This document shows, one piece after another, positions 45,153 to 57,699 of a stretch of 64,000 bases of DNA. Both the position numbers and the translations under genes were made by a program. The stretch covers positions 472,911-536,910 of the forward strand of contig SJOL01004667.1 of NCBI GenBank assembly GCA_004794785.1. Reading direction: 5' to 3'. The DNA is from Opisthorchis felineus (lineage: Eukaryota > Platyhelminthes > Trematoda > Opisthorchiida > Opisthorchiidae). Numbering within the stretch: the stretch's first letter is position 1; each line of letters starts with the position of its first letter. Under the pieces are notes generated by a model, which ran no database searches, was not told where the DNA came from, and saw only the letters and a list, made by a program, of their open reading frames with translations.

Positions 45153-45740
45153 TCAAGGCGAAGTTACGGAAACACACATACTACTCGCATGCGCCATCAG
45201 TACACACGCTGTTACAGTGGTAGATAACTTGAAATATTCCCATTCAAGGTTGACTCTGCCGGCACAAGTGATATAGTCTTCGGATTCATTTTTCGTTAAT
45301 TTCATACATTGGTAGCGGATATTAAACGAAGACGAACGCTCACGGAAAATTATTGAGAGTAGCTGGACGGTTTCATCAAAATAGAGATCTCGCGTGTTCT
45401 TTGGCAGAATGAAGTTGGAATACAGTGTGTGTTCCGTTGTGCCAAGCTTTCTGAGCAATAAACGTACTCTCCAAGCATCACCTTTGTGCTTCAGCTCGAC
45501 TTTGAAAACATCTTCGTAAGGTCTGACCCACGAATCGAAGGTTAGACCGGCATCAGTGTCCTAATGGAACTCCGTGATGCTGTTGGGGATAGAGTCGACT
45601 GAATTTGTATCTGGAGCAAAATTTGGTGGTTGAATTTTTAGTCGCTGAGTCAACGTTTCCACCAAACGTAATTGCGCCGCTTCGAACTGATTTTTTTGTT
45701 GCAGCAGAATTTCTCTCAACGCTTCAGCAGTTATTGCCAT
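45153..45740 (-). pseudogene. Gypsy gag N-terminal part, interrupted by a stop
   Basis: It starts at ATG 45738-45740, just inside the primer-site region. It reads AITAEALREILLQQKNQFEA, meets an in-frame TAG at 45561-45563 and continues as GLTFDSWVRPYEDVFKVELK and LLLRKLGTTEHTLYSNFILP, a typical flatworm Gypsy capsid N-terminus. The remainder, toward the zinc-knuckle part, is frameshifted. Confidence 0.7.
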
Positions 45741-45767
45741 AGTTCTGTGGGTTCGGACGTCGCCAAT

Positions 45768-46074
45768 CTATTATATCGGACTGCTGTTCCAGCTCCAGTG
45801 CCTAGTGCCGGTAAAAGACTCACCGATAAGGAACACAACAGGTTTATTGTGAACAAGCGCGCGCATGCGAGTGCGTGCGAGTGCAACACTTACAAGGGAC
45901 CTGACGCTATTTCGAATTTGACTTTCATCGATCCAGGCTGTTGCTGAATTTATTGAATGCTTTATTGGCCTGGATGCTTGCAGGCTTTCCTATTGAGAAT
46001 TTGGTGGAGTTCTAGGGTGTCAGTAGGTTCCGAGCGTTCTGGGTTCCTTTCAGGAATCTGACCTTCCTGATACC
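45768..46074 (-). repeat. 5' LTR of the Gypsy element
   Basis: 307 bp, matching the 3' LTR once its nested insert is removed. The outer edge is at GATACC (46069-46074) and the inner edge at the candidate primer binding site. The ends do not show the usual TG...CA. Confidence 0.8.
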
Positions 46075-48222
46075 GCCGAATAAGAATCTTGAGGCATGAA
46101 ATTAAAAGATGGCGGCTTTAATCTGCCTGCGTCGGCCTCATCCAAAAGTGACTTGGAATAATTCAAACTGGGGCCTAGATGGCTTACCAACTAGGTTTGT
46201 AGGGGCCGTAGAGGTCATCTCGTTGGTTCATTTTGAACTGTTCGTCCGGGGTGCTTCTCCGTTCAGAACCATATTATCAAGAATGTCCGGTCTGCATAAT
46301 CAGTCAACAATAGCCAACTGAGAAACGGTTTATTGGGCTGATGGTGCATCATATGCTCATTTAAAGGACTTTGTATGGCGGTTAGTGCGAACCTAAAAAA
46401 AATGCGAGGCCCAAACTTTGATATCAAAAATGAGTGCTAAAAATAGTAGAGAATTAAACAGATCCGGTGTATTAGTCCTAATGTATGTACTTATGTCATA
46501 GATCGACCAGGTTTAGTCTGTACCAATCATCATATTGGCTACATTCGTTGCCCTCTGTCTTCAATATGATAACCGGTTGGATCATATCGCCGTTGTATAT
46601 TGTTGTTGTTATACCATTAGCAAACTTTAAAGAAACCTCACCATAATAAAGCATTAATGCTGGGGACCGTCGGTATGCCCAAACCGTTTAAAAGGCATGG
46701 CGCAAGTGAGATAATATGTCGTACAAATATGTTGTGCGCACCATGAACCAATACTTTAGCGCCCCGGTGGTCTGCGGTCTAAAGGCATCACTGGAATCAG
46801 TTCTAGGGTGTCAAAAAGTGGGTCGCTTTAATTTCATTCTCTCTTCCCAGAGTACCGTTAATGCGGGCTTGTCAAATAGGTCAGTGAGGCACTGATAGCG
46901 TTTATCCTTCTGTCAGCGTCGACGGCCACATGATCCTAGTATGCTCTCACTTCCAAATAGGTGTTTTCGTAACTTGGGGAAAATGACTAGGAAAGAAGTT
47001 TTAAATGATAAAAGTTCATATTTATAGAAATCAGACCCAGACAAGACATTGACAGTGGGTTTTAAACACAAAAGGCATCTAGATCTATCTTAGAAAAGCT
47101 GTACAGCCTGGTTTGAATAGCCATAATCCATGCTGAAGACGACGTTTACCGCAAGTGCATGGCGCCTTGCTAGGTGTTTTCATCGAGGTAACAAAAGGGG
47201 TGACGCTCAACGAGTACCCAACTAATATGTCAGAGAATCATGAAAGCGGTATAAAACACCCGCACTTGTATCACCAGGGCTCCCTTGGTCGCGGAATATT
47301 TGCAGGCAACATCATTGCTCAACGCGTAAGCCTAACGCCCTTGAGAGTGAGGTCTTTGGTGTAAGGCTGTACATCGCAGTCTGTGAGCAAATGAGAGGCG
47401 AAAGGTCTTCCCGTAATTAGTAATCAAGCACCGGTCCTAGCGAAAGCATCGGTTTGAATTTAGCACCTGAAATGAGTGTACCTAGCCCGGCAAAAATGGA
47501 AACAAGACGGCTTTTGTTGCTGTGGAGCGGAACATTGGTTCTTGATATGCAGTCCAATAACTCCAATAACCACGCAGCTGGTTCTGAAATAACTGATACG
47601 GCGTTGCCCCTGCCAACTAAAAAACAGAAGGCATAGCCATATGGACTGGAATTTCGTTTCTTAGGGGGCCAAATTAAACGGAAAAAATTGATGTATAACC
47701 TTCCTACACGCTCAATTTTGCTGATACGAGACGATGTAAAATGTAGGCAACTACAGGCACGAATTCCACTTGGTACATTGCCACTTCTGTTAGTTCATTC
47801 CTAATGTCTCACTAACTCTAAGTTTTTCGCTCGCTTGGTCGTCTTCAGAGTTAGTAGCCTTTCAGCGGCGAAGCTGTTTAAACTTTTTGGAGATGCTCAG
47901 AACGACGTCGGTCCAAGTGAAACTGGCGCCAGTTCGGAGAAAAATATCAGTTAGAAGCCGATGGTTAATGTCTGCAATAGCCGAATAAAACTGAACACAT
48001 TCAGGCAACTCACGCTCAACGTGACATTTGCGTTACCTGCTGTAAGACAAGAATAGGCGCACACGAGAGTCTCTAAAGGTGTTTAATCCTTTTTTCCCGT
48101 AAAATCAAAGAGGAAATTACCACTTATGGCGCAACAGTTAACCCACAACTTTGCTAAGCTTCTTTGTGAGCCAACGATGGGCTTCATCCGTCTTGGAGAT
48201 CTTCAGGTGGGCGGATGTCCTA
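46075..48222. other. Unidentified sequence right of the Gypsy element
   Basis: About 2.1 kb. Short ORFs only (for example 47155-47364), no motif and no match to other repeats of the window. Confidence 0.35.
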
Positions 48223-49742
48223 ATAATAATAATGTTTAGTCCCAACTAGTGGGTGGCATACCTTCAGGCATAATCGTAGTGTTACAGTGAGAATAAAAGC
48301 ATGACTGGTGGGGATTGTGGGTACCGGGAATTTCGTGGAAAAGGGACGGTGACGTAAAAGGTGGGCATTATCTGATGTAGACTGTCACGCGTGAGCCGGC
48401 ATGGGTAGGGAGCCAAAATTACAAAGGCTCTTTCTTTCTTATGGGGAACGTATCAGATGAGACAAGATCAGATCGTCAGGATTTGAAAGTGGCGGTCAAA
48501 AGCAATACGAAGATGGGCATAACAAGAGGCTTACTGTCTGGTACGCGATAAAAAAGCTTCAAACTGCAGCAAATGTGGAATCAGAGCAACGGATAAGGAG
48601 AGGCAGCTGAACTGCCACGACCTGGCCGGCCAATTTGAACTAAAGCCTAAAACCGTCAATGAGGCTTCGTGGCCTTGGGCTGTTGGGCGTATGGCCAGGG
48701 TAACGAAAAGCGTAAGTGGGGATGGTGAAGTGGGGGAATTTGTGGTACGGATAAATGGTAGTAGGAAACTCAGGATCACAGTGTGCAGTGAACCTGTAGA
48801 GACTCACTAGTGTTGCTGCTGGAGAGGAGTCGTGCGTAAAAGTTCTTTGGGAGAAGGATTTTATGCAAACGCACAAGACGAAACGTGAACCGCACGTAAA
48901 ATGGCTGACTTGGTGAGGAGTACAAAGTAAAAGTCACCGAGATGTTTAGATCCAACGGAAGGTTCAGCAGAGTAGAATGAACGTCTCCTGGAGGCGGCTG
49001 GGGCCAGATGAAGACTTTGTTTGTGGTTTTAGGTAAGGGAACGAGTGTGTGAGTGGGCGCAGTCAAAGTAGGAAGTGAACAGTTGCGGGTATGCTATCAA
49101 ACCGGCTAAGGCAGTGCGTGCCGTCACTACACTGAGATACTTCAGTTTCTGGACAGCCCCGTGATGGACGTCGTGATTGAGGTAGTTGGGCTGGGATGTG
49201 CAATTCTGTGAGCGGCGAGATGTGGGTTTGCCGGGGGAATCCGCAGGGAGAGCAAAACCAATGTAATATTGCAGGTAGTATTCTTTGTCCGGTCGGGTAT
49301 CCCCTCAGGTGTAATGCCCAGATAGGGTGGAGCGGATAACGGCCAAACAGAACGTTCATAGGATGTATTACCGCAGGTTGAAGCTTGAGAAGATGAAATT
49401 GGATGAGATCAATAAAGCCTGGAGAGTTGTAGGAGCCATCAGACAGGATATAGTCCTTTAATGGAGTAAGAAACTGAACGTTTGTCACAATTAGGGTGGT
49501 GACAAGTGGTTAAACGTGACGGGGTAGGAAAGTAGTTTCACTCAGTAGTCTTGCCATCAAAGACAATGCAAGATTGCCAATATATGCTACCATACTACCT
49601 GAGGCATAGGACAGTTCGGTGTAAGAGGCAGAGTGGCGGCGTGGTAAGGGAAACGAAACACATAAGGACTGACGGGGGTGGAACCTCTTAGATGGTGGAC
49701 TAGATTTTCTGGGGGTTATTAGTGAGTTGGATGACACTAGGA
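48223..49742 (-). mobile_element. 3' end of a non-LTR retrotransposon, copy 2
   Basis: Collinear with 32069-33573. On the minus strand, 49063-49488 encodes a pol tail (GFIDLIQFHLLKLQPAVIHP, then NVLFGRYPLHPIWALHLRGY). The 3' UTR ends with CCCACTAGTTGGGACTAAAC and an (ATT)n tail at 48223-48235. It carries about 50 bp near 49490-49540 that copy 1 lacks. It may be the 3' end of the degenerate element at 51.9-57.4 kb, from which it is separated by the block 49743-51700. Confidence 0.7.
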
Positions 49743-50099
49743 CAATCTAGGAGGGAAGGTGAATGTAAGGGCAATGGTCACCCGTCCCTGAAGCACTACT
49801 ATCAGCTTTATTCTGCAAGTGGTGCATGGCGAAGAAGACTTTCGACGCTAGCCCCGCATGCTAGTGGTGGAGGGTTAGGAGTCTCACTGTATATTATATA
49901 TATATATTGTACGTGTCCACTCCTAGACAGCACGTAGGTTTATATATGGTTTGGCTGACGAGGTGGGGTTTAGTGCGGTGTAGCCTCGATTATGATGAAG
50001 GATGCTACAGCTATGCACGTCGATGTGGGCCATGTGTATCGCGGAGTATCTTCAGGCTCCCTCAGGTATGTTTTCTTAAATAAGAATTATTATTATTTT

Positions 50100-50590
50100 T
50101 TTGACAGACGAAAGGTCAGTTTTATATCTGTAGTTTATGGCGTTGCCAGATAAATAACCCAGCCGAGACGAGCCCAACACCAGCAGCAACAAACAGAAAA
50201 CAGCAGTGTTCTTTTTTTGAATTTCCTGAATTAAAGGCCAGGCTCAGAACCACCGGCGATGGGCGATGCACCTGTGCTACTGGAGGGGTGATGGGTATAC
50301 GAACGCACCATGGTGCAACGCAACAGGGCGACCCTCCATGGAGGGCGTACCCGTCCACCACACGGGGTTTTCATCCCCGTGCATGCTACCAGATCTGCAA
50401 GGTAGAAAGCCATCCAAACAGTCATAAATGCGGTTTGTGCATTGACAAAATACTCCAGATACCAGTTATTTTTTCTGGTCTGGGGAAAGGCAGGCCAGTA
50501 AAACAGCTCAATCAATATGCACAAGCAAACAGCAAGTAGACGTTGGTAAAGGCAGGTCGCGGAGGAGGTAAGTGAAATGACAGTTACCAA
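50100..50590 (+). repeat. Dispersed repeat, copy 2
   Basis: Shares in order, with 50968-51405, GACAGACGAAAGGTCAGTTT, TTTATGGCGTTGCCAG, GAATTAAAGGCCAG, a GATGCACCTGTGCT block, CCAGATACCAG and a GGTCGCGGAGG block. The two are about 870 bp apart and in the same direction. Confidence 0.75.
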
Positions 50591-50747
50591 TGAGACAATG
50601 GGAATTGAATGGTGACATTCAGGGCGAGAGCGCTATGGCTGAATGGCGACTGAGCGTGGGCGTGAGCTACCATGTCAAGCAGAAGCGTACCACGACGCTG
50701 TATGTGTGAGTGTTTAGTGAGCTGTGGAGCACATCATCAGAAAGATT

Positions 50748-50777
50748 TGATATATATATATATATATGTATATATAT
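50748..50777. repeat. (TA)n run
   Basis: A nearly pure TA dinucleotide run, interrupted by one GTA. A similar shorter one lies at 49886-49909. Confidence 0.9.
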
Positions 50778-50967
50778 CGGCGCATAATGTGCTCCAGTAA
50801 TGAAGAAAAAAAAGCAGAATTTGGTTTGGATTTTTGTCAGTTAGAGTTAGGCCGAGAGCACCAGTCACTGGACAGAGCTGATAGAGTATTCCGGCGTGGG
50901 GACTTGACTAGAACGAATTATAAGTTGGCTGGGGAAAAACAACCAGGCCGGCAACACAAGACATTTA

Positions 50968-51405
50968 GACAGACGAAAAGTCAGTTTTTTCATCTGTATT
51001 TTATGGCGTTGCCAGGTAAACAGCTCAAGGAGCAGCTGCAGGCTGACGACTACGATGCCCGCTTATGGATTGCCCGAATTAAAGGCCAGCCTCAGAATCA
51101 CCTGCGATGGATGATGCACCTGTGCTCCTAAAGACATGGCGTGCACAGAGACGCGCAATGGAGCAATGCAAAGGGTACTCAAACCCGCGGGAGGTACCCG
51201 ACCAACAGATGAGGTTTACATCCTTCGCGCATGCTGGGTGCAAAGCCAAAAAGCAGTCATAATTGCGGCTTGTTCAACAAGAGATCTCCAGATACCAGGT
51301 TTTTTCTGGTGAACTGCAGAGCCAGGCCATTTAGAGCAAGCAAACAGAAACTGGAACAGGCGGTTCGCGGAGGCGGAAATTGAGGCGGCAGCTACCACCT
51401 GGACT
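50968..51405 (+). repeat. Dispersed repeat, copy 3
   Basis: The direct partner of 50100-50590. It keeps a segment (CAGCTCAAGGAGCAGCTGCA) that copy 2 has lost but a diverged form of which is visible in copy 1 near 30280. Confidence 0.75.
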
Positions 51406-51899
51406 GTGAGAGTAGTATAGAGATGTTCAGAGCGTGTGCACTTTGGCTAGCGTTGGTGTGAACCACCGGGTCAAACAGAGGGGAACGACAATGTTGTTGT
51501 GTGATCGAGTGGACTGTGCAGCCAAACAAGAATTGCATCCATCGCGCGTCATCGGAGTGGCTTTTGTATGTTCAATAGAGGTGGTAAGAAGATGCAGTAT
51601 GGCCCTCAAGGGTAAGTAACAATGGCTCCGCATCGGTTAAATTTAGTTGGAGCGCCAGACATTAACAGAACCGATGAAGTAGTCCAGGGATGTAGCCCAG
51701 CCTAAAGAAAGCCACATGGGTTGCCTAAGCGCGAAAGCTCCGAGCCAGCTCCAGTGGAAGTAGGCATGGGAGGAATACGGAATGGCAAGTATTAGACATC
51801 GTCAGTAATAGATTTGCACATCACGAAGAAAGTCCAGATGTATTCCCCGGAAGTGGGACTACTACTCACGGGGTGAGGTATGAGGGTGATTACTGGCAA

Positions 51900-54800
51900 A
51901 GCACTGCGGGTGAACAGCCTTATTGTAGGTTGATAGAAGAAGGTCTAAACATGCTGGTTAGGATGCGAGTGCAGCGCAAAAAGGCTTAGGGCCCTTTTCG
52001 AAAATTGTGTCCAGAGCAAGTTGTTGGCTGGAAGGGCATTCGGCTTCCTCGATAGATAGGTAATAAGCAACGATTTTCCGAGAACCTACAGGAGAGGATA
52101 TTGTGCAGATAAGGAAGAGATGATGTTCCATGTCCTGCACTACAGGAGATTCTTGTCAAAGGGCAACTTGAAAAGTCGACGATGGGAACAAAATACAGAC
52201 TTGCGGGTATTATAGTGGAGGTTGGAAGAAAACTCAGGGTGGGATCAGCAAGGTAGGGCCGTTAGTAGATCAACCGGCGCAGCAGACCTAAGTTTAACCT
52301 AAGGATTATCAACCTAAAGAATCCAGCTCCGGTGGAAAACAGCCAAAGCATAATGGCAATAGGGGCGACGCCGGCAAAAGCGTCTTATTAAGTGAGCGCT
52401 GCTCATCCTCCAGAGCAGTCCGGCAGGCCTGTGAACACTGCGTGTCAAATTTGGGGCTAGGTTACATGATGAGACTTATAAGCTGCTTGGTTTTCAAACA
52501 TGGTTCGCTGTGCAATGGGCGATGAATGAAAGCACAGAGCCTGCGGGTTTTAGCCATCTGATATTGTGCATTTTTGGAAGAGCCAAAACATGGGAACAAC
52601 GATAGCCTAGGTTCCTCCCTTCGGAAAGATCAGCAATCAACAGCCCATTTAAAATGTACCTAAAATCAATGGGTAAGGGCTTCAGGTGTGTGCTATCCTA
52701 ATATTAGCGGCGATTAGGGAAGAGCAGCCATGGTTGGTAGAATCAGCGGCATATTAATATATGGCGAGGGGAGCAGGAGGTCAAGGAATCTACCCCGGAT
52801 AACTCCAACGGCGTTGAGAAGTGGCGATAAGGAGAGGCCGACGATTTTATCGACTCGGGCTCATCCATTGGGTTAAGGAACGAGCCAACGCAACACTTCA
52901 TAATTTATTGAGGAGGGCACCTTGAGGTACTTGGACAAGCGCCTTACGAATGCCGAGGTAGGTAATAATGATGCATCATAAGCAGACGAACTTTGATCAA
53001 CGAAATTTATCCGGCATGTGTTAACTGCCCATTACGCTATAAGCCCATAATATCGAGTACTAGGGTTTTGGTGGTAGACAGTGCTTCATGAAGGAGATTT
53101 CAGTAAGGCACTATGGAGCATGGTAGGGCAGGCGCGTATGATGTATGTTACGATAGCTACCTTGAGTCGTCCTGGGGCTGACTTATAGTGTAGGGTTTTG
53201 TTGGAGTGTTTCCACTGACTCGGAACTATGCCTGTGACCAGAAAGGTATCGAATAGAATAAAGAAGAGACCATCAGCGTTATGAATGAGGGGGGAATTCC
53301 ATCACTGCCTGAGTAATTGGTGTCGCCAGGGCGGTCAGTCAAGGTTGAGGGTGAGGGTGAGGTTTATTTAACCAGTGGATGTAGTCGTCTCGAAACGGGT
53401 AGGGGGGCAATGAGCAGAAAGGCTGGAAGGTGTAAAAGGAGGGAAGGGGTCGTACCAGTCGGCGAAGTAGGAGTTTGGAGATTTTTCGTTGTCCGAGGGG
53501 TTAGAAGAAGGCTGTCCACTGCGGGCTACAGCGTTTGCAGTTGCAGAAAAGTTAGAGGAGCAACGCCGGTGAAGAAGACACCCCTGCATTTTAAATGGAT
53601 GGGAATGGGCTTTGGGAGTAAACCTCACACGCATCTAGAAAACTAGTTTGCCAATGGCAAACCCACAAAAATTTGTTACCAAGAATAAGGAGGAAAGAAT
53701 CAAGGATTCCTTGGAAAAGCGTGAGATACTTCTAAAGATCATCGTCTAGTATAGGTAACCATCTGGATTCACGATTTCCAGAAACATGGAAAGCCCGTGT
53801 AGGAGCAACTTGACATAGTCACGATGGGACATAGCTGTAAGAAATTTTGACCCCGCGTTGTGTCTCATGGGAAGTAGAGTATTTGTCAAAGGTCTTGTGG
53901 TGTAACGAGATTACAAGAGCTTCAGAATACTTAGAGAATGAAAAAGAAAGCTTAAAAGGGGAAGGAGTGAGGAAAGTAGGATTAGTTTTCCAGCTGCAGA
54001 TGACAACTTGGTCACTACCAAGGTATTTCGGGCCAAACGCGGCAGTGGATCTAGAAAACAACTGACATGTGCGATGTTCAGGTGTGGGGGTTACCTGCGG
54101 GATGCTTCAAAAGCTGAGATCAGCCTTCAACACCGAGCTGGGTCAGCAGATGTGAAAGGCGCACTAGAGAGTTGCATGGACACTAGCGTGTGTCAGGGAG
54201 TTTAAGATCGCCAACAATTAATTTCGACGGATAGCGGAGGAATGAAGGCGTACAAAAGAGCCTTGGGTAGCTGTTTGAACAAACCAGAGGTACTTGAAAG
54301 GAACGCCCGATTGTGGACGGTAGGTTATATTGGAGAAGGGAGCTAAACAGAATCTGGATCGATAGCCGGTAATGGATCGTCGATAGGGTAGAAGCCCATT
54401 TCGGCTGCGGAGTCTATAAAGCAGCCACCGTCATGGCGGTGTGAACGATAGAAGGAGGGAAAATATATCCCGGAGGGGAGATAAAGGTGTCGTGCGTGCA
54501 GGAGGAGAGCCACAATTCAGTGATGCACATGAAGGCCCGGCAAGCTATTATGAAATAGCTTGGATGTGACGCGGTTTTGGCAAAGGAGAGCGGGCGTTGG
54601 TCAGAAAGATACGAATGTTACCAGAGGGGTTAGTTGTGGTCGGGAAGATAGCTAGTGAAACGTGCGTAAACTCAGGGAATTCGACATGTGATGGAACAAC
54701 AACGCGGAAATTCGGTGGCCTCTGGTTGGTGGGTGGGGTGGAAATTGTTGCAGTTGCGTGGGAACAGTGTGTCAGGACGTACTCAAATGAGCATAGGGGA

Positions 54801-57420
54801 AACATGCTAGTGGTTGAGATCCATAGGGTTAGCGTATGTATTGAGCGTGAACATAGGGTCCGTGGGGAACGAATTATGGGCTGGAGTGAGCAGGCCTCTA
54901 TGACAGCCGATAGCGAAGGAGCAGGTGAATTTGGAAGAGTCGAGGCTGCGGAGGTATAGGTAACTGCCGAAAAGTGAGCTCAGGCAAATTCTATTCGGCT
55001 AACCAGGGGGATGAGGCTTATTAGAGATTGCAGGTAGGTAACGGTGGGCGCGGGTTTTGGGTTGTACTCGGGGCTTGATGTTCCTGGTTTGAGGGGCCGC
55101 CAGTGTGCTTAGGTAGAACGCACCGTACGGTCAGGTTAGTAGATGAAGAGCTAGGTATAGTAACTAAAGGGGTTAGTGTGGAGGAGAGCGTTAAAACATC
55201 AGGCTCTGAAAACAGATGGTTGAACCCGGGCAGGTGCTTTGGTGGTGGGAAGGGAGACACGGAGACTCAATAGGTCTGAGGGTCTGTGAAAGTAACCGGT
55301 TGTCTCATCATTTGGTGCAGCCTCAAATCAGCGCCGAAAGAATACCGCAGTGAGTTTTGATGATGGGATCAGCATCAGATGGTTGGATATGACGCAGATA
55401 GGTGCCAAAAATTAAAAGTAAAGGCTCAAGATCCTGCAGGGAAGATGCGGACTTAAAGCTGCAGGAAGGCTAATGTGGCAATAAGGCAAGAATTGGCGAA
55501 ATATTATGGCGAATTTGAAGAATAATCGAGCCCGGGTACTGAGAAGTTGGGCAAGAACAGGTGTCGCGGTATTGAGGATTTTAGGATGCCATTTTACCAA
55601 AGAATTGATCACGTGAGACATCTTGATAGCTAGTGGATCGGGGGGATTGTTTTGGTTGGCCCAAGGTGGGGCTTGATAGCATGCCTGACTGTGTGTGAGA
55701 TTCTGAGCCGGCGGGCACTTGTTTGTGCCATCACAGTGAGATATAGGGCAAGGGTAAATAGTGAGTAAAGATACCACAGCAACTTCGGCGTTACCAAGAG
55801 TGGCTGAGAGCCCAATAGAGTTTGATATGGCTGAATAAGAGGCCTGATTATTTGACAGGCATAGTAGATTATAGTTTGTGGCGGCTTTTCCTGAGGTGCT
55901 ATTCTCTCTCTATACTTTAACGGCGATTCAGCTTGCCTGGATGTCTGAGGAGTTGGTTGCAAGGAAAGTGTGTGACTAAGTCAAGACGAAGGCACTGGTT
56001 TGCATGGGTTGATGAAGTGAAGGCGGTTCTGTTTGGTAGGTTTCAATGTCCATCTTTTGAGATTGAAATAATGGCCTTTTAATAAGCTATCTTTGCAGTC
56101 GAGTACTCGCAGCTTTGAACTTCATCGTTATGAATTGTTGGGCAGAAAAATGGGAGAACCCGGGATATCTGTAGGCGTACGGTATCGTCCTCACTCCTGA
56201 ATCGCATTAATATTGGTCACCACTTGGATGGATTTGACTTTCGTAGCCACCGAGCTGTGAAGATGGTGTCAAGTATCACGTTGTCTAGATAGCCGTTTTT
56301 GGGCGCTCAAGAGGGATACGGCCAGGCACATTGTACATTGGGACAGGGTAATGACATTCTATGCGCTGACAAACCTCACAGTCAAGGGTGCCAGTAAAAA
56401 TTGACGCTTTTTCAGCAGTTGATGGGTGACATGCTGCAGTTAGGTCTAGAAAGCATGCAATGGGCTGCATGCCTCATAATGAAGCTAGCCCATTTTCTAG
56501 CTTATGCACGTGGGCTCTGAGGTTTATCAAATCTACCTGAAGCTGAAAACCTTGTGGCAAAGGTGAGGGAAGTTGTTCTAGGTGGGGCAGTAAGGGGGAT
56601 GTCGGTGGGTAACACCGAACTGTCTGAGGACACTCAGAGTGCTCTGTTGACTTGCCTCGAGTAATGAGTGGGTTGAGAGGTCGATCGCTTGGCTGCGAGG
56701 AGCTCCTTTGGACGCAATAAGAGGATGGATGTTGAGGAGGTATGGTCCATCAGCCCTTTACAAGGCAAAGGCGAGAGTCGTGACTGCAGAATCTTTGTTT
56801 CTTGTGAACTGGGCATGCTAATCGGGGAACACGAAAGGAGTGAAGTTAGTATTGGGTAGTTTCTTATATGAAGAAGGCACTGTGGGACTGATACCTGCGA
56901 CCATAGGCGTCGAGGAAGCCCACTTAGGTAGGGCAAGGTAGTGGGAGGGGTGGGCTTTGGATGAAGGACTCTATTTGATTAATTAGCGTTAAAAACTAGG
57001 CAAAGTGCCAGGGATTGACTGGGATCTAAATTTTTTTACATCTGACCTCAACATTTCAGTTTTGCCTTGGTAGGTTTCTAGGTCCAGTGCGCTCCCTCCG
57101 ACGGCATCTGTGTCACTGAGTTTTGCAGCACCATGGAAAGACGTTTATCAATTAGAACCTAGATTCCTTCGGATTTCATCGGGGACGGTCACGTTTTGAT
57201 CACGGGATATTAGACAATACTCCAGTTTCTGCAAGTTAATCTCTAAGACTAATGGAGAGTGGTAGTATTGAATTAGCTCTCTTGACTTCGTTGAGCGTAA
57301 TATGTAGCACTCAAGGTCCTCCTGCTTGAGCTGATTGGGACAGCTTAACCAGAGTGTCAGAAGCAACGTGCATTCACAGAGCTTTGCAATTCGATGTGGT
57401 CTTTGATTCCATAACATTGG
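51900..57420 (-). mobile_element. Very degenerate non-LTR retrotransposon
   Basis: No long ORF survives, but ordered scraps can be read on the minus strand. Near 56100-56260 is FTARWLRKSNPSKW followed by LMRFRSEDDTVRL, like the first protein of LINEs. At 54590-54660 is SGNIRIFLTNARSPLPKP, the entry to an endonuclease. At about 54440-54540 is FMCITELWLSSC, then DTFISPPGYIFPPSFYRSHR, the endonuclease Glu motif (here ITELWL). Near 53230-53280 is DTFLVTGIVPSQWKHSN, an RT entry block, and near 52920-52950 KALVQVPQGALL, RT motif B. The strand is strongly biased toward purines on the plus side. It is an old, dead copy. Confidence 0.55.
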
Positions 57421-57462
57421 TGCAGAAAGTAATTAGTTTACTTTTGGTTCGATTTCTAGGAG

Positions 57463-57615
57463 TACATGGTGCCTTTGAAACAGCAAGTTGTGTGGGTGGA
57501 TGGTAGTGCAATATTCTATGACAAAAGTTGGAATGAGTCCTGTGGAGCTGCAGTTTGGTTTACTTTTGTGACCAGGAGTGCCCTTGGTGTTAGTTGCGGC
57601 GATCACTAGTCACCA
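57463..57615 (+). other. Possible RNase H-like exon or scrap
   Basis: Behind TTTCTAG the plus strand reads VVWVDGSAIFYDKSWNES and CGAAVWFT before a stop. The VDGSA stretch followed by a small-residue strand is like the first catalytic Asp strand of RNase H. No further motif of the family was found downstream, so this may be a retroelement scrap or chance. Confidence 0.25.
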
Positions 57616-57699
57616 TGGTTTGTGATGCCATCAATTATCGTTTATGATACAGGGAGCTTGAACCCATGGGCCTGCGTTTCTACCGATTGTCACTATCAG

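Larger units (their letters stand above)
35774..46074 (-). mobile_element. Gypsy-type LTR retrotransposon with nested insertions
   Basis: Two LTRs bound an internal region that reads on the minus strand gag (45740 to about 44400), protease (about 44300-44460), RT, RNase H and integrase (36626-37276), the Gypsy order. A purine tract (AAAAGGGGAGG) abuts the 3' LTR at 36270, and a candidate primer site (TTGGCGACGTCCGAACCC) abuts the 5' LTR at 45767. Stops and frameshifts occur in gag, in the RT and between domains, and a CR1-like element splits the RT, so it is dead. Without its insertions it would be about 5.1 kb. The closest described group by domain style would be the CsRn1-like Gypsy elements of flatworms; this is an inference. 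Confidence 0.85.
49743..51700. other. Block with two repeat units and TA-rich runs, splitting a non-LTR element
   Basis: Holds two direct copies of a repeat (50100-50590 and 50968-51405), TA runs at 49886-49909 and 50750-50777, and otherwise no recognised feature. The plus-strand frame at 50766-51131 is open (LPGKQLKEQLQADDYDARLW) but shows no known motif. Confidence 0.45.
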
